Shown here piece after piece: positions 1 through 8,134 of a stretch of 64,000 bases of DNA. The notes below the pieces were generated by a model that did not search any database, was not told where the DNA came from, and saw only the letters and a list, made by a program, of their open reading frames with translations. Each line of letters begins with the position of its first letter. Position 1 is the first letter of the stretch. This DNA comes from QHXQ01 sp036389395 (GTDB lineage Bacteria; Acidobacteriota; Blastocatellia; Pyrinomonadales; Pyrinomonadaceae). The stretch is from NCBI GenBank assembly GCA_036389395.1, contig DASVPY010000089.1, forward strand, positions 1 to 64,000, written 5' to 3'. Both the position numbers and the translations under genes were made by a program.

Positions 1-83
1 CCGCCCCTCGGCCTCTCAGGTTCGGGCGGCAGCAGCGGCTCGACGACCGCCCACAGCTCGTCGCTCACGATGGGTTTCGCCAT
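1..83 (-). mobile_element. IS5-family transposase, N-terminal fragment cut by window edge
   Basis: Reading the minus strand from the ATG at 83-81 gives about 27 residues beginning MAKPIVSDELWAVVEPLLPP and running on into PRGG at the edge. This is the typical N-terminus of IS5-group (DDE) transposases, with the W..(I/V)EPLLP signature. Only the start of the gene lies in the window, so the catalytic core and the far end of the element cannot be judged. The end of the insertion sequence should fall between 84 and about 124, just before the ankyrin gene, but I could not define a terminal inverted repeat there. Family assignment is from recall of the motif. Confidence 0.7.
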
Positions 84-124
84 GGCGAGCGATTTTATCA
101 ACACTCAGCTCACCGGCTGAGGTT

Positions 125-619
125 TTGCAACGGACTCTTAACATCTTCGAGGCGGCCGCGACGGGGCGCGCCGGACGTGTGCGCGCTCTCTTGAAAGGGA
201 ATCCCGGCCTCGCCAACGCCTTCGCCCCTGACGGTTTTACCCCGCTCGGCCTCGCTGCGTTCTTCGGCCATCGCGAGGCCGTGGAAGTCCTGCTGGACGG
301 CGGCGCGCTGGTCAACGCTAGCTCTAGGAACGCGCTCAAGGCCGTGCCGCTCAGGTCGGCGGCTGTCGCCGGGCACCTAGACATCGCCCAGCTTCTGATC
401 GCCCGCGGGGCCGACGTCAACGCCCGGGGCGAGGGCGGGGAGACGCCGCTGCACGAAGTTGCGGGCGTGGGGCGGGTCGAGTTCGCCAAACTCCTTTTGG
501 AGCACGGGGCTGACATCAACGCCAAGGGGGACGACGGCAAGACCCCGCTCACGGTCGCCCTCGACAATAAGCAAACTGAGATGGCGGACTTCCTGCGCAG
601 CCGCGGCGGCGTGCAATGA
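125..619 (+). CDS. Ankyrin-repeat protein
   Basis: A 164-residue protein made almost wholly of ankyrin repeats. It has four to five units with the usual TPL..A...GH and A.LLL..GAD(I/V)NA helices, clearest at residues 38-60, 72-100 and 105-140, with no signal peptide or membrane segment. Such small cytoplasmic ankyrin proteins act by protein binding and have no enzymatic role; the partner is unknown. The start is a TTG at 125 because no ATG or GTG lies upstream in frame, and the first residues (NIFEAAATG) are where this family normally begins, so the protein looks complete. It lies only about 40 bases from the start of the divergent transposase, so the insertion element may have replaced its promoter. 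Confidence 0.8.
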   Translation: MQRTLNIFEAAATGRAGRVRALLKGNPGLANAFAPDGFTPLGLAAFFGHREAVEVLLDGGALVNASSRNALKAVPLRSAAVAGHLDIAQLLIARGADVNARGEGGETPLHEVAGVGRVEFAKLLLEHGADINAKGDDGKTPLTVALDNKQTEMADFLRSRGGVQ

Positions 620-858
620 GGCTAACGCTTAGCTCGCGCCGACATAAACGGCGGACTGTCACCTCGGGCCCACGCTCGCGGGCCCGCCTGCGCGCGGCAG
701 GCACATTTCGATGACAGGCGAAACATCTTGGCCGGGCAAGAGGCTATACTAGCTGTTCCTGTGTGAAAGGCAGAATTGAGAGAAAAACTCATGGACGTGT
801 AGGCGCAAAACCGTGCGCCGGAACGTATCGCGGACCTATTAGGAGGGTGAGCTGAAAA

Positions 859-1926
859 GTGTATGTGCTTTCACGACCCCCTGTATCTGGTTATATGAGT
901 CGCGTTCTACAAGGACTAATCCGCGTGTTCGTCCTGTCGAGCGCGTTGTTGACGCTAACTGACTTGTCTGTCGCGCGCGAGGCGAGAATCCAAAGTGAAA
1001 TCATCCGAATATACAGCCCCGTCTCCGGCCTCAAGCTGGCGTTGCATCACGAATTCCCGGCAGGCGGACCGGCCCTGCGGCGGTCTCGGAACATAGTGCT
1101 CTTTGCCGAGGGGTCGGCCGTGCCTACGTCCGGCAACGCGGGCTTCAAAATAAACGGCTCGTCGTGGATGGATGACCTGGCCGGGGGTGGCTTTGACGTG
1201 TGGTCGCTGGACTACCTCGGCTACGGCGAATCAGACCGTTATCCTGACTCGGACACGGGCGTCCCGCCGGGGCGGGCGTCGGAATGTGCCTCCCAGCTGG
1301 AATGGGCCGCGCGCTTTATCCTGAAAAAACAACGCGCCGAGAAATTGTCTGTCATCGGAGACTCATTCGGGTCGTTGGTAGCGGGAATATACGCCACGCG
1401 AGCGCCCCAGCTCCTCGACAAACTGATACTGTTTGCACCGCTTACTCCGGTGGCCGCCCCTAAAGCCACAACGGGGTCCCGCCCCACGTCGAAGTATCGC
1501 TTCGTGACGGCGGATGATCTGTGGCAGCTTTATTTGAGTTGGCTCCCCGCAGGGGCGTCAGCCGGTCTCGATCGGAACTTTTTTCTCAACCGGTGGGGCG
1601 CAAAATATCTGAGCAGTGATCCGACGAGCCGACAGCGGACCCCGCCGAGCGTTATGGTGCCCGCTGGCCCCGACCTGGATTCGCTCGATATCGACGCCGG
1701 TCACTTTCCCTACGATCCACGCCGCATAAAGGCCACGACGCTGATCATCTTCGGCGAGTGGGACTCGGTCGCGACCGAAGACGGGGGACAAAGGCTATTC
1801 GCACTCCTGACGGGAACCGAACATAAGAGGCGCATCGTCATCGGGAACGGAACGCACATCCTCCAATTGGAGTCGGTTCGGTCCATTCTCTATCGGGAGG
1901 TGCAAGCTTTCCTTGAGTTTTCATGA
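859..1926 (+). CDS. Secreted alpha/beta-hydrolase
   Basis: A 355-residue alpha/beta-hydrolase-fold protein, probably exported. The GTG at 859 follows an AGGAGG Shine-Dalgarno at 841-846; an ATG at 895 is an alternative start. Residues 13-38 form a Sec-type signal (basic start, hydrophobic run, cleavage near SVA-RE). The nucleophile elbow is GDSFG with Ser169, preceded by the strand/turn LDYLGYGESD. A late FGEWDS supplies the acid and NGTHILQ the histidine, so the catalytic triad is complete. The substrate cannot be told from sequence; esterases and lipases of this type are common. It has its own upstream gap and no obvious operon partner. Confidence 0.8.
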   Translation: MYVLSRPPVSGYMSRVLQGLIRVFVLSSALLTLTDLSVAREARIQSEIIRIYSPVSGLKLALHHEFPAGGPALRRSRNIVLFAEGSAVPTSGNAGFKINGSSWMDDLAGGGFDVWSLDYLGYGESDRYPDSDTGVPPGRASECASQLEWAARFILKKQRAEKLSVIGDSFGSLVAGIYATRAPQLLDKLILFAPLTPVAAPKATTGSRPTSKYRFVTADDLWQLYLSWLPAGASAGLDRNFFLNRWGAKYLSSDPTSRQRTPPSVMVPAGPDLDSLDIDAGHFPYDPRRIKATTLIIFGEWDSVATEDGGQRLFALLTGTEHKRRIVIGNGTHILQLESVRSILYREVQAFLEFS

Positions 1927-2127
1927 GCGAAGGAGCTTCTTAGTTAAGCTTACCTGAGACAAGAAGCATGGGAGCGCGGGGGGCTTTCGCCCGTAATCGC
2001 AGGGAAGAGCCGAGAAGCTCGGAGTTGTTCAGGCTAACTTGATTCATGTCCGAAGGTTCTTCATTAACGCCCCACGCGCCCAAGCCTGCCGCCTATCCGC
2101 AACGGCACTGGCAACGAAAGCATGTAA

Positions 2128-2156
2128 TTGACAATGTCAACTAAATATTTGATACT
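2128..2156 (+). promoter_or_regulatory. Sigma-70-type promoter upstream of DUF1330 gene
   Basis: A perfect -35 TTGACA at 2128-2133, a 17-base spacer, and GATACT at 2151-2156 (four of six matches to TATAAT). The -35 box sits in a short inverted repeat, TTGAC-AAT-GTCAA. Transcription would start near 2163, about 170 bases before the ATG at 2333. Confidence 0.55.
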
Positions 2157-2162
2157 AGCAAT

Positions 2163-2332
2163 AACGAATCATCTAAGGTGGTTGGCGGTCGGAGTGGACG
2201 CCGGACGGTGGCAACCCCGACACATCGGGGAGTAAAGACGACGATCCCTATACCGAAGGAATCAGCTGTCGTTTACCCGACGCCCGGTCGACCGGGTTCT
2301 TCCATGGATAATTTGCATTTAGGGGCGAGGAT
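2163..2332 (+). promoter_or_regulatory. Long structured 5' leader of unknown class
   Basis: This non-coding stretch between the promoter and the DUF1330 gene can fold extensively. CCCCGA/TCGGGG closes a small CACA loop near 2215-2230. GTAAA-ga-CGAC near 2232-2242 pairs with GTCG-TTTAC near 2269-2277. A GGCG(g)TC/GACGCC hairpin lies further 5'. A palindromic CCCGG-TCGA-CCGGG followed by TTCTT near 2283-2300 looks like a weak terminator or anti-terminator. I compared it from memory with the yybP-ykoY, ZTP, c-di-GMP and guanidine classes and none fits. The rest of the 1927-2332 gap shows no gene. Confidence 0.4.
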
Positions 2333-2620
2333 ATGTCGGCTTACGTAGTGGTCGAAGTGGAAGTGTTGGAGAAGGAGAGGTACGAGACCTACAAGCAGAT
2401 GGTCCCGCCCACGCTCGCCGCCTACGGCGGGAGGTTCATCGTGCGCGGCGGGGCGGCGGAGACGCTGGAAGGCGATTGGACGCCGAAGCGTCTCGTGATC
2501 TTGGAATTCCCCTCCTTATCGCAGGCGAAGGCCTGGTGGGACTCGCCGGAGTACGCGGAGGCCAAAGCACTCAGGCAGGCGACGGCGCGCACGCGGATGA
2601 TCGTCGTCGAGGGGGTGTGA
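2333..2620 (+). CDS. DUF1330 family protein
   Basis: A 95-residue single-domain protein of the DUF1330 family (ferredoxin-like dimeric alpha/beta barrel). The family pattern is clear: a first strand YVVVEVEV, a Y..Y...V..T..YGGR(F/Y)IVRGG segment at about residues 17-42, then LV(I)LEFPS...A..W..SPEY and the closing strand R(M/T)IVVEG. Length matches the family. The biochemical role of DUF1330 is unknown. The ATG at 2333 follows an AGGGGCGAGG purine run. The unusual long leader upstream suggests the gene is regulated at the RNA level. Confidence 0.85.
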   Translation: MSAYVVVEVEVLEKERYETYKQMVPPTLAAYGGRFIVRGGAAETLEGDWTPKRLVILEFPSLSQAKAWWDSPEYAEAKALRQATARTRMIVVEGV

Positions 2621-2710
2621 CCACAGCCCCTCGACGGGCTGTTTAGCCGTCCGTCGGTTGAGGGCGCATGAGCATGGACCGATACCGCCGCCTGGCCGAG
2701 AATAGATCGG

Positions 2711-3121
2711 ATGAATGAACCGGAAATCAACGCGACCGCCTCGGCGGAACTCTTCGTCTCCCCGACGGACCTCGCCAGCGCCCTCAGCCTAGAGGCAGGG
2801 GACTCGTACCCGCCCGTCTTCTCGACCTCTCGCATGGTGGCGTTGATGGAGATCGCCGGCTCACGGCTCCTCCGCCCGTTTCTCGGTCCGGGTGAGCTAT
2901 CAGTGGGCGTCACGGTTGACGTGTCCCACACGGCGGCGACGCCGCGCGGCATCAAGGTCACGGCCACGGCCCGGTATCTTGGACGCGAGGGGAAGCTCTT
3001 CGTCTTCGAGGTCGTCGCGCACGACCGGGGCGGCGAGATCGGGAGGGGCACACACAAGCGCGCGATCATCTCCACGGACCGCCTGCTGGCCGGGGCGGAG
3101 CGCCGCAACAGAAGCGTTTGA
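2711..3121 (+). CDS. Fluoroacetyl-CoA thioesterase (FlK)-like hotdog protein
   Basis: A 136-residue hotdog-fold thioesterase of the FlK type. The three FlK catalytic residues (Thr42, Glu50, His76 in the Streptomyces enzyme) have exact counterparts at the same spacing: Thr39 in VFSTS, Glu47 in ALMEIAG and His73 in DVSHTAATP. The C-terminal (E)IG.GTH.RAII strand also matches. The family hydrolyses acyl-CoA thioesters, and members outside fluoroacetate producers probably act on other small acyl-CoAs. There is no signal peptide. It follows the DUF1330 gene by 90 bases and could share its transcript. General function is well supported; the natural substrate is unknown. Confidence 0.85.
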   Translation: MNEPEINATASAELFVSPTDLASALSLEAGDSYPPVFSTSRMVALMEIAGSRLLRPFLGPGELSVGVTVDVSHTAATPRGIKVTATARYLGREGKLFVFEVVAHDRGGEIGRGTHKRAIISTDRLLAGAERRNRSV

Positions 3122-3212
3122 CGGTTCGATTCGGCGGAGGCTGTTTTCGATCTGCCGCGTATTTAAAACTCGCTTCGCCTCGTACTCGAATGGCTCACAC
3201 AAAAGAGAGGTT

Positions 3213-5630
3213 ATGAGAAGATTAATTCACGAGCTTAACCTGACACGCCGGGCGGGCATCGGGTTATGTGTCATGCTCGTGATTCTGATCCCGCCTCTTA
3301 TCTCACCTGCTGCCGGCCAAAGTTCTGCGCCTAGGCGTCTGCCGACGGGACTGCGTCTGGACTCGGCGGGAGATGTTGTCACCACGGGCAGCATGCCGCT
3401 CGCGATGCTGCCCGCGCCCGGCGGTGAGAAGTTAATCGTCAGCCTCGGGGGCTGGCGCGAGCAGGGCATCCAAGTTATAAACCTCAGGACGCGGCGCGTA
3501 GATCAGACACTCAAACAAGACGGTGCTTTCTTCGGACTCGCCTTCTCGCGCGACGGCCGAACGCTTTACGCCTCCGGCGGGAATGAGGACTCCGTCTACT
3601 GTTACGACTGGGACGGCAAGACCGCCAGCCTGCGCACGCGGATCGAACTCGCGAAAAAAGAGCCGAACAAAATGGGCTCCCGCTACCCGGCAGGCCTGGG
3701 AGTTTCGAACGACGGCCGGTTTCTTTACGTCGCGGAAAATGTCGGGGACGCCCTCGCCGTCGTCGACCTAACGAACTCTACCGTCGTCGAACGCCTCGCC
3801 ACCGAACACTACCCCTACGCGGTGGCGGTCGCGCGCGACGGCGCCGTCTATGTGTCGGCGTGGGCAGGGAAGAGCGTCTCCGTGTTCCGCCCGCAGCCAG
3901 ACGGGCAACTCTCCTATTCGGGCAGGATCGGGGTCGGGCGGCACCCGTCGGCGATGGCGCTCAATGCCTCCGGCTCCAGGCTGTTCGTCGCCCTCGCCAG
4001 CGTGGACCAGGTTGTTGTTGTTGACACACGCCTGCGCAAAGTCGTGCGACGCTTTACGGACGCCGCGCCCGGCGCGCCCCAAGAGGGCAGCACGCCGAAC
4101 GCACTGGCGCTCTCGGCGGATGAGTCCAAACTCTTCGTCGCCGAAGCCGACAGCAATGCCGTCGCCGTCTTCGACCTTGTGCCCGCGCGCCGAAGAGGCT
4201 CGCCGGCAGCGGAACGCCCCGTCGGCCGTATACCCACTGATTGGTATCCGACTTCCGTACTCGAGCACGCGGGGAGGTTGCTCATCCTCTGCGGCAAAGG
4301 GCAGGGCACATCGCCCAACCCGGACGGACCCATCCCGGGCCGCGGCATCGAGCGTCCCGCGGGGTACACGCTCGGGCAGCTCAACGGCACGCTCCGCCTC
4401 GTACCCGGTCAATTCACGAGAAGGGACTTGGCCATGTTCAGCCGGCGCGTCGCGGCGGCGAACGACTGGGACTCTCCCGCGAGGCCTCGCCGCTACCCGC
4501 CCTTCAGGCACGTCGTCTACATCATCAAGGAGAACCGCACCTACGATCAGGTCTTCGGCGATCTACCGCAGGGAGACGGAGACCCCTCGCTCCTCTTCTT
4601 CGGCCGCGACTCGACGCCGAACCATCGCGCCCTCGCCGCGCGCTTCGGCCTCTTCGATCGCTTCTTCACCAACGCCGAAGTCAGCTCGCAGGGGCACATC
4701 TGGTCGACGGCGGCTTACGTCACCGACTACGGCGAGAAGACGATTCCGTCTGTTTACTCCGACCGGCGCCCCGACGTTGACGAAGGGGACGCCGACGAAC
4801 CGACCAACGGCTTCCTGTGGACGCTGGCCCTAAACTCGGGCGTCTCATTCCGAGACTACGGAGAATGGGTGCAGGTGCCGGGATCGGAGGGCTTCAGCGT
4901 AACCCGTCCCGGACTGCGGCCCGACATCAGCACGGCCTACCCGCCGTTCGACATGAGCATCCCTGACCAGCGCCGCGCCGACGTGTGGATCGCGGAACTG
5001 CAAGATTTCATCCGACGTGGCGAGATGCCGCAGCTTGAGATCATGCACCTGCCCGGCGACCACACCGCGGGCGCACATCCGGGGATGCGCACCCCGCGCG
5101 CTTGCATGGCCGATAACGACTTGGCCCTGGGCCGGATCGTCGAGGCGCTCTCACGCTCCCCATTCTGGCGAGATACCGTCATCTTCGTCCTCGAAGATGA
5201 CGCGCAGGCGGGCCCGGATCACTTCGATTCGCACCGCTCGCCGCTGCTGGTCATCTCCGCTTACAACCGACCCGGCACGATCAGCCGATTCGTAAACACC
5301 ACGGACGTAATCGCGGCCATCGAAGACATCCTCCGGCTGGGGCGGATGTCGCAGTATGATTACTTCAGCCGCCCGCTCTCTGACGTGTTCGCGCGGACGC
5401 CGGACTTGACGCCCTACGTCGTGGTCAAGCCCGCGCAACCGCTGGACGAAAAGAACCCTGTTCAAGGGCCCGGCGCGGAGGAATCAATGGCGTTCGACCT
5501 CAGCGCGCCCGACCGAATCGACGACGCGGCGTTCAACCGCGGCCTCTGGAAAATGATTAAGGGGGAGGTCGCACGGATGCCGGCACCCGGTTACGCGTCG
5601 CCGGTTCATCTATTACAGATGCGGCGATGA
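3213..5630 (+). CDS. Bifunctional YncE-type beta-propeller / phosphoesterase
   Basis: A secreted protein of about 805 residues. An open frame extends back to 2892 inside the preceding gene, but the ATG at 3213 follows AAAGAGAGG and is followed at once by a signal peptide (basic start, then GLCVMLVILIPPLI), so I use it. Residues about 60-400 are repeated beta-propeller blades of the YVTN/lactonase type (for example LYVAENVGDALAVVDL, LFVAEADSNAVAVFDL). From about residue 430 a phosphoesterase/alkaline-phosphatase-superfamily domain begins with HVVYIIKENRTYDQVFGD and includes SSQGHIWS and FVLEDDAQ. This pairing is a known bifunctional architecture found in extracellular proteins; the substrate is not known. 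Confidence 0.85.
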   Translation: MRRLIHELNLTRRAGIGLCVMLVILIPPLISPAAGQSSAPRRLPTGLRLDSAGDVVTTGSMPLAMLPAPGGEKLIVSLGGWREQGIQVINLRTRRVDQTLKQDGAFFGLAFSRDGRTLYASGGNEDSVYCYDWDGKTASLRTRIELAKKEPNKMGSRYPAGLGVSNDGRFLYVAENVGDALAVVDLTNSTVVERLATEHYPYAVAVARDGAVYVSAWAGKSVSVFRPQPDGQLSYSGRIGVGRHPSAMALNASGSRLFVALASVDQVVVVDTRLRKVVRRFTDAAPGAPQEGSTPNALALSADESKLFVAEADSNAVAVFDLVPARRRGSPAAERPVGRIPTDWYPTSVLEHAGRLLILCGKGQGTSPNPDGPIPGRGIERPAGYTLGQLNGTLRLVPGQFTRRDLAMFSRRVAAANDWDSPARPRRYPPFRHVVYIIKENRTYDQVFGDLPQGDGDPSLLFFGRDSTPNHRALAARFGLFDRFFTNAEVSSQGHIWSTAAYVTDYGEKTIPSVYSDRRPDVDEGDADEPTNGFLWTLALNSGVSFRDYGEWVQVPGSEGFSVTRPGLRPDISTAYPPFDMSIPDQRRADVWIAELQDFIRRGEMPQLEIMHLPGDHTAGAHPGMRTPRACMADNDLALGRIVEALSRSPFWRDTVIFVLEDDAQAGPDHFDSHRSPLLVISAYNRPGTISRFVNTTDVIAAIEDILRLGRMSQYDYFSRPLSDVFARTPDLTPYVVVKPAQPLDEKNPVQGPGAEESMAFDLSAPDRIDDAAFNRGLWKMIKGEVARMPAPGYASPVHLLQMRR

Positions 5631-5688
5631 CGCCTCCGGGCACGCCGGTAACAATCTCGGAGGCGCCGGCCGGGCTCTTTACTTAAAG

Positions 5689-6543
5689 ATGCCGCTCTCT
5701 ACATTGGCACTCATCATCATGGCAGCGGCGCTGCACGCGAGCTGGCATCTTCTTGTCAAGAGAGCAGAGCGGAGGCATCTCTTTACCGGCTGGGCGCTCG
5801 CCGTGGGGGCGGTTCTTTACTCCCCGGTCTTGTTCTTGTACGGCTTCGCCGACAGGTCGGTCTGGCTTTACGCATTCGTGAGCGCGCTTGTGCAGGCTGC
5901 GTACTTTTTGATGCTTGTGCGCGCGTACGAACGTGCCGACTTCTCGCTCGTTTACCCGATAGCGCGCGGCGCCGCGCCGGGCCTGTTGGCTCTGTGGGGA
6001 GGACTTTTCCTCGGCGAGCGACTAAGGCCCGCCGGCATTGCGGGCCTCGCGTGTCTGTTGCTGGGTCTCGTGGCCGTGGGCGGCGGGTTATCGCCGAAAC
6101 GGCGACCTCTTAACTTGAAAAGCCGCGAGATAGTGATCGCGCTCGGAGTCGCGCTCTGCATCTCGGTCTACTCCGCTATCGACGGCGCGGTCGTGCGCTC
6201 CACGCCGGTGCTGCCGTACCTGGCACTCGTCATGGTGTTGACCGCGCTTTTCGTGACGCCTTTCCTGTTCGCCCATTACGGGGTGCGTCAGGCCGTCGCC
6301 TGCTGGCGTGCGCAACGCGCGCGAATAATTTTGGTCGGGATTCTGCCGTCGCTCCCTTACCTCTTGGTTTTAAAGGTCTATGCGGTCAGCGGGGTAAGCT
6401 ACGCGGGCGCGCTCCGCGAAGTCAGCATCGTATTCGCGGCGCTCGCGGGTTGGCTACTGTTGGGCGAACCGTTCGGGGCGATGCGGGCGGCCGGCTCCTT
6501 CTTGATCTTCGCCGGCATCATCGTGATCGCCCTGGCCAGATGA
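5689..6543 (+). CDS. EamA/DMT-family transporter
   Basis: A 284-residue inner-membrane protein with about ten hydrophobic helices arranged as two tandem EamA repeats (roughly residues 5-130 and 145-283). It shows the typical first-repeat start (AAALHASWHLLVKRA) and the end of each repeat (LRPAGIAGLACLLLGLVAV; AAGSFLIFAGIIVIAL). The family exports or exchanges small metabolites such as amino acids and nucleosides; nothing here fixes the substrate. Length is that of the family. It lies 58 bases after the phosphoesterase gene on the same strand. Confidence 0.85.
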   Translation: MPLSTLALIIMAAALHASWHLLVKRAERRHLFTGWALAVGAVLYSPVLFLYGFADRSVWLYAFVSALVQAAYFLMLVRAYERADFSLVYPIARGAAPGLLALWGGLFLGERLRPAGIAGLACLLLGLVAVGGGLSPKRRPLNLKSREIVIALGVALCISVYSAIDGAVVRSTPVLPYLALVMVLTALFVTPFLFAHYGVRQAVACWRAQRARIILVGILPSLPYLLVLKVYAVSGVSYAGALREVSIVFAALAGWLLLGEPFGAMRAAGSFLIFAGIIVIALAR

Positions 6544-6598
6544 TTTGTACCGCTCTGTTCAGGACACGTCCGGCAGGTAAGGGTGAGGAGATTCAAGC

Positions 6599-7201
6599 AT
6601 GATAGTTACGCACCTCGATAAAATACCGCGCGTTCATCCGTCGGCTTACGTGGCGCCGAACGCAGTGGTCTGCGGTGACGTGACGGTCGGCGTGGGCTGC
6701 CGCGTCATGTTCGGCGCGTGCGTCGTGGCTGAGGGTGGGGCGATTGAGATCGGCGAGAACTGTATTGTCATGGAGAATGCTGTCATCAGGAGCACCGCTA
6801 AACACCCGACGAAAGTGGGCTCGCATTGCCTGGTCGGGCCGCACGCGCACCTGGTTGGCTGTCGGCTTGAGGACTGCGTTTTCGTCGCCACCGGCGCATC
6901 GGTCTTCCACGGCGCGCAACTGGGCTACGGCGCGGAGGTGCGCATAGGCGCGGTCGTGCACCTACGCACGCGCCTGCCCGCGCACGCGAGCGTGCCCATC
7001 GGGTGGGTGGCGGTAGGCGACCCGGCGCAGATTCTCCCGCCCGACCGGCACGAGGCGATCTGGGCGGTGCAGAAGCCGCTCGACTTCCCGCGCTTCGTCT
7101 ACGGAGTGGAGCGCGCGCCGGAGGGTGAAAGCAACATGGAGGAGATCACACGGCGCCTTTCCGAAGCTTTGGGGAGCCACATGGACGACCACGTTTCATA
7201 G
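6599..7201 (+). CDS. Gamma-carbonic-anhydrase-like hexapeptide-repeat protein
   Basis: A 200-residue left-handed beta-helix protein. Repeated (I/V)G....V and N.V(I/V) hexapeptides run from about residue 13 to 150, the signature of the trimeric gamma-carbonic anhydrase/YrdA/CaiE group. Histidines in the SHCLVGPHAHLVGC segment sit where the family binds its metal ion. The C-terminal about 50 residues are helical (PLDFPRFVYG...EEITRRLSEALG). Many such proteins have no proven carbonic anhydrase activity, so the enzymatic call is tentative. The ATG at 6599 follows a GGTGAGGAG purine run. Confidence 0.75.
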   Translation: MIVTHLDKIPRVHPSAYVAPNAVVCGDVTVGVGCRVMFGACVVAEGGAIEIGENCIVMENAVIRSTAKHPTKVGSHCLVGPHAHLVGCRLEDCVFVATGASVFHGAQLGYGAEVRIGAVVHLRTRLPAHASVPIGWVAVGDPAQILPPDRHEAIWAVQKPLDFPRFVYGVERAPEGESNMEEITRRLSEALGSHMDDHVS

Positions 7202-7228
7202 CCTCGCGTGCCGTGCGCCACAGAAACT

Positions 7229-8056
7229 ATGAGATCAGCCACCGCCCCCTTATTGATTGTGATTCTGATCTCGCTCTCCGTTTCCGGCCAGGTAGGTTGT
7301 GGCGGAAATGAGAGTCGCGGTGCGAAAGGGGAAGCGCCCGTGAGGCCCGTCTTCGTTCTAATTCACAGCCCACTGGTCGGGCCGACCACATGGCAGCCCG
7401 TGGCCGATGAGATGCGCCGACGCAGGGTTGATGCAGTCGTCCCGTTGCTCGAGAGTGTCGAAGGGACAAACGTCCCGTACTGGAAGCAGCACGCGGAAGG
7501 CGTCGTGAAAGCGTTGGAGAACGTGCCCCGGGACCGCCCGCTGATCTTGGTGGCGCACAGCGGCGGCGGGATGCTTCTGCCTGCCGCCCGGCAGGTCACG
7601 GGGCGTCCGGTCGCGGCATACCTCTTCGTCGACGCGATGCTTCCCGAAGACATGAAGAGCAGGCTCGACCTGTTCGGCTCGCCGGAGGCCGCAGCGCGAT
7701 TCCGGCAGGGAGCGAAGAACGGCCGCCTCCCCGTTTGGACGGACGAAGATTTGCGTGAGGAGATACCGGACGATGCGCTGCGACGACGGTTCGTCGGCGA
7801 ACTCAGACCGCTGCCGCTCGCCGTCTATGAAGAGCCGATCCCGGTCTTTCCGGGCTGGCCCGACGCGCCCTGCGGCTACTTGCAGTTCACCCCCACGTAC
7901 GACATCGGCAAGAAGCGAGCGGAAGCGTCCGGCTGGGCTTACGCCCGCATGGACGGCGGCCACTTCCACATGCTCGCCGATCCGCAGGCCGTGACTGAGG
8001 CTCTCATCAAGATGGTCGAGCAGATGGGCATGTCCGTAAAGAGAGAAGCGCCTTGA
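7229..8056 (+). CDS. Exported alpha/beta-hydrolase (MhpC/EstC-like)
   Basis: A 275-residue alpha/beta-hydrolase if started at the ATG at 7229; an in-frame GTG at 7208 is also possible but has no ribosome site. The N-terminus is a signal peptide (MRSATAPLLIVILISLSVSGQ) ending near VGCGG, which could be an imperfect lipobox. FVLIHSPLVGPTTWQPV is the oxyanion-hole strand, Ser111 in VAHSGGG the nucleophile, and MDGGHFHMLADP carries the final histidine. The whole resembles the EstC/methyl-ketone-hydrolase group of small serine esterases. Substrate unknown. Confidence 0.8.
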   Translation: MRSATAPLLIVILISLSVSGQVGCGGNESRGAKGEAPVRPVFVLIHSPLVGPTTWQPVADEMRRRRVDAVVPLLESVEGTNVPYWKQHAEGVVKALENVPRDRPLILVAHSGGGMLLPAARQVTGRPVAAYLFVDAMLPEDMKSRLDLFGSPEAAARFRQGAKNGRLPVWTDEDLREEIPDDALRRRFVGELRPLPLAVYEEPIPVFPGWPDAPCGYLQFTPTYDIGKKRAEASGWAYARMDGGHFHMLADPQAVTEALIKMVEQMGMSVKREAP

Positions 8057-8134
8057 ACTGTCGCGCACCGGCCAGCCTGCGCGGATTCTCTTTCGCCTGT
8101 CGCGTAATCGGGTATTACAGAATGGGTTAACACT

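Noticed and set aside
2163..2332. Possible yybP-ykoY (manganese) riboswitch because of GGGGAGTA
   Set aside because: The second conserved part (CAAGACC-type) is missing and spacing is wrong; kept only as an unclassified structured leader.
2892..3212. Extension of the beta-propeller/phosphoesterase frame upstream to 2892
   Set aside because: The extension overlaps the thioesterase gene, is Arg/Ser-rich nonsense, and the ATG at 3213 has a ribosome site and a signal peptide directly after it.
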